A stretch of 32,086 nucleotides of DNA from positions 1 to 32,086 of the forward strand of contig CABUQW010000024.1 of NCBI GenBank assembly GCA_902493895.1. The letters run 5' to 3'. Shown one piece after another: positions 23,777 to 29,401 of this stretch (positions are counted from its first letter, which is position 1; each line of letters opens with the position of its first letter). The notes beneath the pieces were generated by a model, which searched no databases, was not told the origin of the DNA, and worked only from the letters and a program-made list of their open reading frames with translations. Origin of the DNA: an uncultured Collinsella sp. GTDB lineage: Bacteria > Actinomycetota > Coriobacteriia > Coriobacteriales > Coriobacteriaceae. The position numbers and the translations under genes are program-made.

Positions 23777-24567
23777 TAGAAGACCACCACCTTGGAAGCA
23801 TCGAACACGGGGCCGCACATGCAGGCGCCCTTCATACCGTCGACCGTCTCTACGTTGCAGGTGTTGCAGGCGCCAAAGCCACAGCTCATCATGCGCTCAA
23901 GCGACACCTCGCAGTACACACCGGCCTCGGCGGCAGCGGCGGCGACTTTTTTCATCATGACGGCGGGGCCGCAGCTGGCGACGTAGTCGTAGCCGCCCTC
24001 GCCGAGCAGCTCGGCTGCCGGGTCGGTGCAAAAACCGTGCGTGCCCAGCGTGCCATCGTCGGTGCACACGTTAACCGTGGCGCCCAGCGCGCGGAACTCA
24101 TCGACACCCACGGCCTTGGAAGCGGTGCCAAAGCCCAGGCACACGTCGACATCCACGCCCTGCTCGACAAGCTTGCCGGCAAGGCACAGCACGGGCGGAA
24201 CGCCGATGCCGCCCGCCACGAGCAGCGCCTTCCTGGTGCCCTCGGGAACAAGCCAGCCGCGGCCGCCAGGGCCCAACAGGTTGGACTTGGAGCCGGGGGC
24301 CATCTGCGACAGACGACGGGTGTCGTCGCCCACGACGGCGTACCACAGCTCGACGGTACCGGCCTGGGCGTCGGCGCGATAGAAGCTCAGGGGCACGCGA
24401 AGCAGCGAGCACGCATCGCCGGGCACGGCGATGTTCACAAACTGACCGGGCTTGAGCGCACTTGCAAGCTTGGGGGCCGAGATGACGAGCGAGAAGATGC
24501 CGTCGGCGATCTCCTGGTTCGAGACGACCTCGAAGTCGTGCATGCGTGCAGTGGAAGGTGTGGGCAT
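23776..24567 (-). CDS. pyrK: Dihydroorotate dehydrogenase electron-transfer subunit
   Basis: PyrK binds FAD and a [2Fe-2S] cluster and links PyrD to NAD. The 263-residue protein has the FAD domain (KPGQFVNIAV, LLRVPLSFYRAD), the NAD region (LLVAGGIGVPPVLCLA) and a C-terminal cysteine cluster: MSCGFGACNTC plus a later CMC. Its presence shows that the pyrD beside it is class 1B, as in Gram-positive bacteria. GGAG precedes the ATG. A 92-nt gap with hairpins separates it from pyrC. Confidence 0.93.
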   Translation of the reverse strand: MPTPSTARMHDFEVVSNQEIADGIFSLVISAPKLASALKPGQFVNIAVPGDACSLLRVPLSFYRADAQAGTVELWYAVVGDDTRRLSQMAPGSKSNLLGPGGRGWLVPEGTRKALLVAGGIGVPPVLCLAGKLVEQGVDVDVCLGFGTASKAVGVDEFRALGATVNVCTDDGTLGTHGFCTDPAAELLGEGGYDYVASCGPAVMMKKVAAAAAEAGVYCEVSLERMMSCGFGACNTCNVETVDGMKGACMCGPVFDASKVVVF

Positions 24568-24582
24568 AGACGCTCCAATCCC

Positions 24583-24639
24583 CCATGCGATTGCATGGTC
24601 AAAACGAACAGAAAGCGCGGCACCGCAAGGGCACCGCGC
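24583..24639 (-). promoter_or_regulatory. Intercistronic hairpins between pyrC and pyrK
   Basis: Two stems fill the only sizeable gap in the pyr operon: GCGCGG / CCGCGC (24615-24639) followed on the minus strand by TTTCTG, and CCATGC / GCATGG with a tetraloop (24583-24598) right before the pyrK ribosome site. They may be a weak terminator or an mRNA processing site. Confidence 0.4.
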
Positions 24640-24659
24640 ACAAAAGCGATAAGGCTATG

Positions 24660-25949
24660 CTAGCAGATGCAGCCGTCGGCGAGCGTCTGCTTACCGCCGA
24701 CAAACACATCGGTGGCACGACCGGTAAGCGTGCGGCCGGCAAAACCGGAGTTCTCGGCGCGCGACTCGTAACCGTCCTCGCCGACCGTCCAGGTGGCAGA
24801 GGGGTCGAACACGGTCAGGTCGGCAACGGAGCCCGCCTTGACCTGAACCTGGTCGAGGCCCAGAATCTCACGCGGCTTGATAGCCATGAGCTCAACCATG
24901 CGGCCCACGCTCATCTTGCCCGTGTTGACCAGCTCGGTGAGTACGAGCGACAGGGAGGTCTCGAGGCCGATCATGCCAAAGGGCGCAAGCTCGAACTCGC
25001 GGGCCTTCTCCCACGGGGTGTGGGGAGCGTGATCGGTGACGATAGCGTCGACGGTGCCGTCGATGACGCCCTGACGGATGGCCTCAGCATCTTCCTCGGT
25101 ACGCAGCGGCGGATTGACCTTGAGCGAGGTGTTGTAGGTCTCGTCCAGGTCGTTCTCGGTCAGGAACATGTGGTGCGGGGTAGCCTCGCAGGTAACCTGA
25201 ACGCCAGCAGCCTTACCGGCACGCACGATCTCCAGACCATGGGCGGTGGAGATGTGCTGGATGTGCAGCTTGGCACCGGTCAGCTTGGCGATCTCGATGT
25301 CGCGGGCGATCTGGAGCTCCTCGCCGGCAGCCGGCCAGCCCTCGAGGGCCAGACGGGTCGAGACCTTGCCCTCGTTGATCTGGCCGTGACCGACCAGGTC
25401 CTCGTCCTGGCAGTGGCTCATAAAGACCTTGCCGAACATCTTGCCGTAGTCCATGCAGCGACGGAGCATGCCTGCGCCCTGCACGCCGCGGCCGTCGTCG
25501 GTGAAGGCGACGGCGCCGTGGGCGACCATATCGCCCATCTCGGACATGGCCTCGCCCTTAAGACCGCGGGTCATGGCGCCCGACGGATAGACGCGGCAGT
25601 GACCGACCTCGGCAGCGCGGGACTTGACGAACTCCACGACAGTGCCGTTATCGGTGACGGGATCGGTGTTGGGCATGGCGCACACGCCGGTAAAGCCGCC
25701 CTTGGCAGCTGCGCGGGTGCCGCTCTCGATGTCCTCTTTGACCTCGTAGCCGGGCTCGCGAAGGTGAACGTGCATATCCACCAGGCCGGGGACGAGGTAC
25801 TTGCCGGAAAGGTCGCGGACCTCGGCTCCCTCGACGGCGAGATTCTCGCCGACCTCGGCGATCTTGTCGCCGTCAATCAGGACGTCAACGACACCGTCAA
25901 GCTCGACGGACGGGTCGACGACGTGGGCATTCTTAAGAAGCAAGGCCAT
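24660..25949 (-). CDS. pyrC: Dihydroorotase
   Basis: This zinc amidohydrolase cyclises carbamoyl-aspartate to dihydroorotate. The 429-residue class I type protein has the metal motif DMHVHLREPG (His60, His62), CAMPNTDPVTDN, the HIQHIST histidines and the catalytic DHAPHTPWEK. The ATG at 25949 follows GGAGG at eight nucleotides and overlaps the end of pyrB by 17 nt; an in-frame start 15 nt upstream would include the ribosome site itself. Confidence 0.95.
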   Translation of the reverse strand: MALLLKNAHVVDPSVELDGVVDVLIDGDKIAEVGENLAVEGAEVRDLSGKYLVPGLVDMHVHLREPGYEVKEDIESGTRAAAKGGFTGVCAMPNTDPVTDNGTVVEFVKSRAAEVGHCRVYPSGAMTRGLKGEAMSEMGDMVAHGAVAFTDDGRGVQGAGMLRRCMDYGKMFGKVFMSHCQDEDLVGHGQINEGKVSTRLALEGWPAAGEELQIARDIEIAKLTGAKLHIQHISTAHGLEIVRAGKAAGVQVTCEATPHHMFLTENDLDETYNTSLKVNPPLRTEEDAEAIRQGVIDGTVDAIVTDHAPHTPWEKAREFELAPFGMIGLETSLSLVLTELVNTGKMSVGRMVELMAIKPREILGLDQVQVKAGSVADLTVFDPSATWTVGEDGYESRAENSGFAGRTLTGRATDVFVGGKQTLADGCIC

Positions 25950-26877
25950 TATCGGCACCTCCAAGCAGCAGATACAGGATAGCCATACGCACGCAGATAC
26001 CGGCGTAGACCTGCTCCAGGATGACGGAGCGTTGCGGGTGGTCGGCCATATAGGAATCGAACTCGACGCCGCGGTTGATGGGGCCCGGGTGGCAGATGAT
26101 CGCGTCGGGCTTCATGAGCTTCTCGCGGTCCTTGGTCAGGCCGAAGAGCTTGTGGTACTCGCGAATGGTCGGGAACGGGGCACCCTCGAGGCGCTCCTGT
26201 TGCACGCGCAGCATGTAGACGACGTCCAGCTCGGGCAGGACGGAATCGAGGTCGCTCGTCACGTGGTCGCAGCCCAGAACCTCGGGCGCCGGCGGCAGCA
26301 GCGTGCCGGGGGCGACGGCGTAGGTCTCGCAGCCCATGATCTTAAGGGCGGGGATCAGCGAGCCGCAGACGCGGGAGTGGGCGATATCGCCGACGACGGC
26401 GACCTTCAGACCGTGGAAGTCACCCTTGTGCTCCCAGATGGTGTACAGGTCGAGCAGGGCCTGCGTGGGATGGTTGTGCTTGCCGTCACCGGCGCAGATG
26501 ACGCTTGCGGGCGAGTTCTGCGTGACGATGTAGGGAGCGCCGGCGTGCTTATCGCGCACGACAATGCAGTCGATCTTATAGGCGTTGAGGGTCTCGACGG
26601 TGTCGACGAGGCTCTCGCCCTTGACCGTGGAGGTCGAGGAGCCGCCAAAGTTAAGGCTGTCGGCCGAAAGACGCTTCTCGGCGAGCTCGAAGGAGCTGCG
26701 GGTGCGCGTCGAGGGCTCGTTGAACATGTTGACGATGGTCTTGCCCTTGAGCGTGGGGACCTTCTTGATCGCACGCTCGTTGACCTCGGAGAACGCCTTG
26801 GCGGTCTCGAGGATGAGCTTGATGTCCTCTTCGGAGTACTCGGTAATGTCGATCAGGTGCTTATGGTTGAACGCCAC
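25933..26877 (-). CDS. pyrB: Aspartate carbamoyltransferase catalytic chain
   Basis: PyrB condenses carbamoyl phosphate and aspartate, the first committed pyrimidine step. The carbamoyl-phosphate loop is STRTRSSFE (56-64); GDGKHNHPTQALLD and HPGPINRGVE are also conserved. The start was set at GTG 26877 (314 residues), because GGGAGGTGA ends eight nucleotides before it. The in-frame GTG at 26889 would overlap that ribosome site. No pyrI regulatory chain is present, as in Bacillus. Confidence 0.94.
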   Translation of the reverse strand: MAFNHKHLIDITEYSEEDIKLILETAKAFSEVNERAIKKVPTLKGKTIVNMFNEPSTRTRSSFELAEKRLSADSLNFGGSSTSTVKGESLVDTVETLNAYKIDCIVVRDKHAGAPYIVTQNSPASVICAGDGKHNHPTQALLDLYTIWEHKGDFHGLKVAVVGDIAHSRVCGSLIPALKIMGCETYAVAPGTLLPPAPEVLGCDHVTSDLDSVLPELDVVYMLRVQQERLEGAPFPTIREYHKLFGLTKDREKLMKPDAIICHPGPINRGVEFDSYMADHPQRSVILEQVYAGICVRMAILYLLLGGADNGLAS

Positions 26878-26881
26878 GGTA

Positions 26882-27466
26882 CTACTCACCTCCCAGCGGC
26901 GCGGAGCCCACGTGGGAACCCGGCGCGACGTCGTTAATCTCGACGGCGGTGTGGCCGTCGACTTCCTTCATATATAGGTGCACGTTCTCCTCATGCGACG
27001 AGGGAACGTTCTTGCCGACAAAGTCCGGCGAGATGGGGAGCTCGCGGTGGCCGCGGTCAACGAGGACTGCCAGCTCAATGCGGCTCGGACGGCCCAGGTC
27101 CATAACGGCGTCGAGAGCGGCGCGGATGGTACGGCCCGTATACAGGATGTCGTCCACCAGCACGACGCGCTTGCCGTCGACGCTGAAGGGAATGTTGGTA
27201 GCGTGGATCGCGGGAGCGAAATTGGTCGCATAGTCATCGCGGTAGAAGCTAATGTCCAGGCTGCCGAGCGGAACGTCGACGCCCTCGATCTCCTTGATCT
27301 CCTCGGCGAGCTTCTTTGCCAGAAGGTCGCCGCGCGTGACGATGCCGACCAGAGCGAGGTCTTCACAGCCCTCGTTGCGCTCGAGAATCTCGTGCGCGAT
27401 GCGGGTCATCGCTCGGTTGACGGCGGTCTCGTCCATGATGACCGCCTTGGGGGAAGTCGTGCCCAT
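26882..27466 (-). CDS. pyrR: Pyrimidine operon regulator PyrR
   Basis: PyrR binds pyr mRNA in a UMP-dependent way to promote termination and often also acts as a uracil phosphoribosyltransferase. The 194-residue protein has the PRPP loop VVLVDDILYTGRT (101-113), IVTRGDLLAKKL and LDISFYRDDY, all typical. Its C-terminal tail (about 15 residues after EINDVAPG) is somewhat longer than in Bacillus. GAAGGAG precedes the ATG. It heads pyrR-B-C-K-D-F, and a leader with competing hairpins lies directly upstream. Confidence 0.95.
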   Translation of the reverse strand: MGTTSPKAVIMDETAVNRAMTRIAHEILERNEGCEDLALVGIVTRGDLLAKKLAEEIKEIEGVDVPLGSLDISFYRDDYATNFAPAIHATNIPFSVDGKRVVLVDDILYTGRTIRAALDAVMDLGRPSRIELAVLVDRGHRELPISPDFVGKNVPSSHEENVHLYMKEVDGHTAVEINDVAPGSHVGSAPLGGE

Positions 27467-27500
27467 CGATCTCCTTCCTCACATGTCTTGACTGCTGACA

Positions 27501-27618
27501 CAGTCAAAAAAATAGATGCCCGACCGCTCAAAGCGGACCAGACACCCACAGGAAGGGCTGCTCTTTGGCAGCAATGTAATTCCATGTGGGTATCTCGTAC
27601 CCCTTTAATGGTCAAGGG
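27501..27618 (-). promoter_or_regulatory. pyr operon attenuator leader
   Basis: Read on the minus strand, three alternative folds share segments. GGGTA / TACCC (27588-27602) can sequester the start of GATACCCACA. GATACCCACA (27585-27594) can instead pair over 10 bp with TGTGGGTGTC (27541-27550), an antiterminator. The end of that arm, GGTGTC, can alternatively pair with GGCATC (27515-27520) around an inner CCGCT / AGCGG, followed by seven T (27506-27512): a terminator. This is the classic PyrR-type arrangement, though I did not find the Bacillus PyrR-binding loop consensus. A weak -10 TACACT lies at 27621-27626. Confidence 0.65.
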
Positions 27619-27626
27619 ATAGTGTA

Positions 27627-27719
27627 GCCAACCTCGAGCTTAATTGCGAGCATAAATACAGAGCAATCCGTAAACGGAGCCCAATGCTCCATAAACCTAT
27701 ATATATTTGTGGGACGAGC
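27627..27719. other. Divergent pyr/rpmB intergenic segment
   Basis: With its neighbours this makes up the 451-nt gap between pyrR and rpmB. It is AT-rich with a small hairpin GGAGC / GCTCC (27676-27690). No gene is seen. It should hold the upstream parts of the pyr promoter. Confidence 0.4.
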
Positions 27720-27748
27720 TTGAAAACGCGCGCACGAGCTGGCATAAT
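27720..27748 (+). promoter_or_regulatory. Upstream promoter of rpmB
   Basis: TTGAAA, exactly 17 nt, then CATAAT is a good sigma-70-type promoter facing rpmB. It would give a leader of about 160 nt, within which a hairpin TCTCTGTG / CACAGGGA lies at 27819-27843. Confidence 0.65.
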
Positions 27749-27854
27749 CCCCTCTGCTGCACGCAAATCGGATCTACGTCCAGGGCCGTGGCGTGAGCAC
27801 TATCGCCAAAAGAGGAATATCTCTGTGTAGATTACGCACAGGGAGCTGCTTCTG

Positions 27855-27863
27855 TGCTATAGT
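27855..27863 (+). promoter_or_regulatory. Proximal extended -10 promoter of rpmB
   Basis: GTGCTATAGT gives an extended -10 (TGC-TATAGT) with a weak -35. It is identical over ten bases to the rpsT promoter. A short hairpin GCGAC / GTCGC (27882-27901) follows just before the rpmB ribosome site. Confidence 0.55.
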
Positions 27864-27917
27864 TCAGGCTTGTTTGTTAACGCGACATGTTCGTTTGTCG
27901 CCCAAGGAGGGTCAGTT

Positions 27918-28106
27918 ATGTCCAAAGTTTGCGAAGTTTGCGGTAAGCACCCCGTTGCCGGTCGCTCCATCAGCCACTCTCACCGCGTCACCAACCGTAA
28001 GTTCCGCCCCAACATCCAGCGCGTCTACGTCGTCGTCGATGGTCACCGTCGCAAGATGAACGTTTGCTCCACCTGCCTCAAGTCCGGCAAGGTTGCGCGC
28101 TCCTAA
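27918..28106 (+). CDS. rpmB: 50S ribosomal protein L28, zinc-binding form
   Basis: L28 is a large-subunit protein. The 62-residue product starts MSKVCEVCGKHPVAGRSISH and has HRVTNRKFRPNIQRV, the family signature. Two CxxC pairs (CEVC near residue 5 and CSTC near residue 50) mark the zinc-ribbon C+ form, which in many actinobacteria has a zinc-independent paralogue elsewhere. AAGGAGG lies seven nucleotides before the ATG. It is divergent from the pyr operon. Confidence 0.95.
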   Translation: MSKVCEVCGKHPVAGRSISHSHRVTNRKFRPNIQRVYVVVDGHRRKMNVCSTCLKSGKVARS

Positions 28107-28177
28107 ATAAGGTCTTACCAACAAGTACCTCGGACTCTCCGGGTCAAAGACCTCGCGTTCACATAGAACTTACCAAA

Positions 28178-28207
28178 GGCGCCCTCCCCTACGGAGGGCG
28201 CCTTTTT
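28178..28207 (+). terminator. Intrinsic terminator of rpmB
   Basis: A perfect 10-bp stem GGCGCCCTCC / GGAGGGCGCC with loop CCTAC is followed by TTTTT. On the opposite strand only TTT follows, so it may weakly stop transcription from the transposase side. Confidence 0.92.
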
Positions 28208-28208
28208 G

Positions 28209-28237
28209 CACTCATTGGGGACAGACTTACATGAGTG
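28209..28237. repeat. Left outer REP-like repeat
   Basis: CACTCAT, then the core TGGGGACAGACTTAC, then ATGAGTG: a 7-bp inverted-ended element able to form a hairpin, the usual REP form recognised by RAYT proteins. Confidence 0.7.
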
Positions 28238-28241
28238 TTTT

Positions 28242-28263
28242 CACGCATTGGGGACAGACGTAA
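28242..28263. repeat. Left inner REP-like repeat
   Basis: CACGCAT followed by TGGGGACAGACGTAA shares the GGGGACAGAC core with the outer copy but lacks the matching ATGAGTG end, so it is a degenerate or half element in the same orientation. Confidence 0.6.
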
Positions 28264-28292
28264 CGCATGCCAGCAGCGGTTCGGCCCCTGCC

Positions 28293-29069
28293 TCACGCCG
28301 CCTCGTTCCAGCCCGCGGTGGCCTTGGTTACGCTTGTAGCGCCGATGCCGGTGATACGGGCAATTTGCTTGACCGTGAGATGTGCCCGCCTAAGCCTCAG
28401 CAGACACGCATCACGATCGGGGCGTGGCAGGGCCTTGAGCAGCGCAGGATCTATGCTCGGAAGGACTTCGCGCGCAACGGAAAGAGCATCCTCATCGAGG
28501 ATCCGTCGGCGTGGAAGAATCTCAACTGACCAGATCCGCCCGGCAACTTCCTTAAGATGCTCACAATAGCGACGAGACCCCCCGACAATATCGAGCATAG
28601 GGGCCACGTCACAGATGTCAAAGGGATCGTAGCCCAGCTGGTATGCCCTAAAGCTTGACCAGCGGTATGCTTCGAGAGAGTCGATCGCACCTTTCACAGG
28701 ATTGAGATGGATATAATCGAGTAGCTGCACCGCCTGTGTGTCCGACTCAACCGCAACACGCGAATAGCGATTGTCAAACAGATGGCCCGTTCTTCCCGTT
28801 TTCCCATTGAAATACTTAGCATACGCCGTCAGTGCGCACTGCATTGCCTTTGAAAGGTTGTCATATGGGTCATCAACCATCAAATGGAAGTGGTTGTCCA
28901 TAAGGCACCAAGCCAACACTGCCACTTTATGGCGTGCAAACCTGTCCGAGATGTCCGATAAGAAACGATATCGGTCAGAGTCATCTTCAAAAATAATCTG
29001 TTTGGAGTTGCCACGGTCAAAGACGTGGTAATAGCCGGTGAGCGAAACGGCGCGGGCGCATCGGGGCAT
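28293..29069 (-). CDS. REP-associated tyrosine transposase (RAYT, IS200-like Y1)
   Basis: This 258-residue single-domain HUH/Y1 nuclease handles REP hairpins as single strands. The HUH pair is in CLMDNHFHLMVDD (His60, His62). The catalytic tyrosine is probably Tyr83 or Tyr86 in LTAYAKYFNGKTGRTGHLFD, and the typical RAYT stretch HLNPVKGA...YRWSSFRAY follows. A C-terminal HTH-like part (LTVKQIARITGIGATSVTKA) is an addition beyond the minimal Y1 fold. The ATG at 29069 follows AAAGGAGAG. The frame is intact, so the protein may be active. The ribosome site lies in a hairpin, a known control mode for IS200. Confidence 0.88.
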   Translation of the reverse strand: MPRCARAVSLTGYYHVFDRGNSKQIIFEDDSDRYRFLSDISDRFARHKVAVLAWCLMDNHFHLMVDDPYDNLSKAMQCALTAYAKYFNGKTGRTGHLFDNRYSRVAVESDTQAVQLLDYIHLNPVKGAIDSLEAYRWSSFRAYQLGYDPFDICDVAPMLDIVGGSRRYCEHLKEVAGRIWSVEILPRRRILDEDALSVAREVLPSIDPALLKALPRPDRDACLLRLRRAHLTVKQIARITGIGATSVTKATAGWNEAA

Positions 29070-29071
29070 AA

Positions 29072-29115
29072 TCTCTCCTTTCAAAAACTGAACAGGCAAC
29101 ACCTAAAAGGAGAGA
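29072..29115 (-). promoter_or_regulatory. Hairpin sequestering the transposase ribosome-binding site
   Basis: On the minus strand TCTCTCCTTT (29106-29115) pairs perfectly over 10 bp with AAAGGAGAGA (29072-29081), which contains the Shine-Dalgarno of the transposase, two bases before the ATG. The loop is 24 nt. This should keep transposase translation low. Confidence 0.65.
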
Positions 29116-29199
29116 AGGAACGCGAAATGCTGAGCCTGTGATCTATTTATATCCAATGAGCGGCAAAAAAGGCCCAGAACGGCAAAATGGCAAAACGAT

Positions 29200-29215
29200 G
29201 TCTGTCCCAAATGAG
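29200..29215. repeat. Right inner REP-like repeat
   Basis: GTCTGTCCCAAATGAG is the reverse complement of CTCATTTGGGACAGAC, a diverged copy of the element core in inverted orientation relative to the left side. Confidence 0.55.
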
Positions 29216-29221
29216 TATAAG

Positions 29222-29248
29222 CACTCATGTAAGCCTGTCCCCAATGAG
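29222..29248. repeat. Right outer REP-like repeat
   Basis: CACTCATGTAAGCCTGTCCC followed by CAATGAG is the inverted partner of 28211-28237, with a single mismatch in the core (GACAGG against GACAGA). Confidence 0.7.
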
Positions 29249-29361
29249 CGGGGCGGTGGAGCAGGCAAGTAGTTTTAGTTAAAACGTTTCAGTTTATTGA
29301 AGCGTTTTAGTTTGTCTTTTACGGGAATCTGACCGTTCACCGATTTATTTCTTGCTATCAT
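29249..29361 (+). promoter_or_regulatory. adhE promoter and operator-like inverted repeats
   Basis: An extended -10, TGCTATCAT (29353-29361), lies 41 nt before the ATG. Upstream are two overlapping inverted repeats: GTTTTA-gt-TAAAAC (29272-29285) and AAAACGTTTC / GAAGCGTTTT (29281-29308, 9 of 10 matching). They look like a repressor or activator site. They do not match the usual Rex operator. Confidence 0.5.
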
Positions 29362-29401
29362 GCATCTTGTAGGGTAAATCTCCGATCGCAAGGAGACACA
29401 A

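Larger units (their letters stand above)
28209..29248 (-). mobile_element. RAYT transposase unit bounded by inverted REP-like repeats
   Basis: About 1.04 kb is bounded by near-identical inverted 27-nt repeats (28211-28237 and 29222-29248, 26 of 27 matching), with a second, more diverged REP-like copy just inside each end. The only gene inside is a REP-associated tyrosine transposase. It sits in the gap between rpmB and adhE and begins two bases after the rpmB terminator. No target duplication could be defined. Confidence 0.7.

Noticed and set aside
27406..27615. Short minus-strand frame in the pyr leader as a possible leader peptide
   Set aside because: It runs through the attenuator and into pyrR in another frame, has no ribosome site, and the structure-based explanation is stronger.
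27793..28059. Plus-strand frame overlapping rpmB
   Set aside because: It is out of frame with L28 and Ser/Thr-rich; it starts inside the rpmB promoter region.
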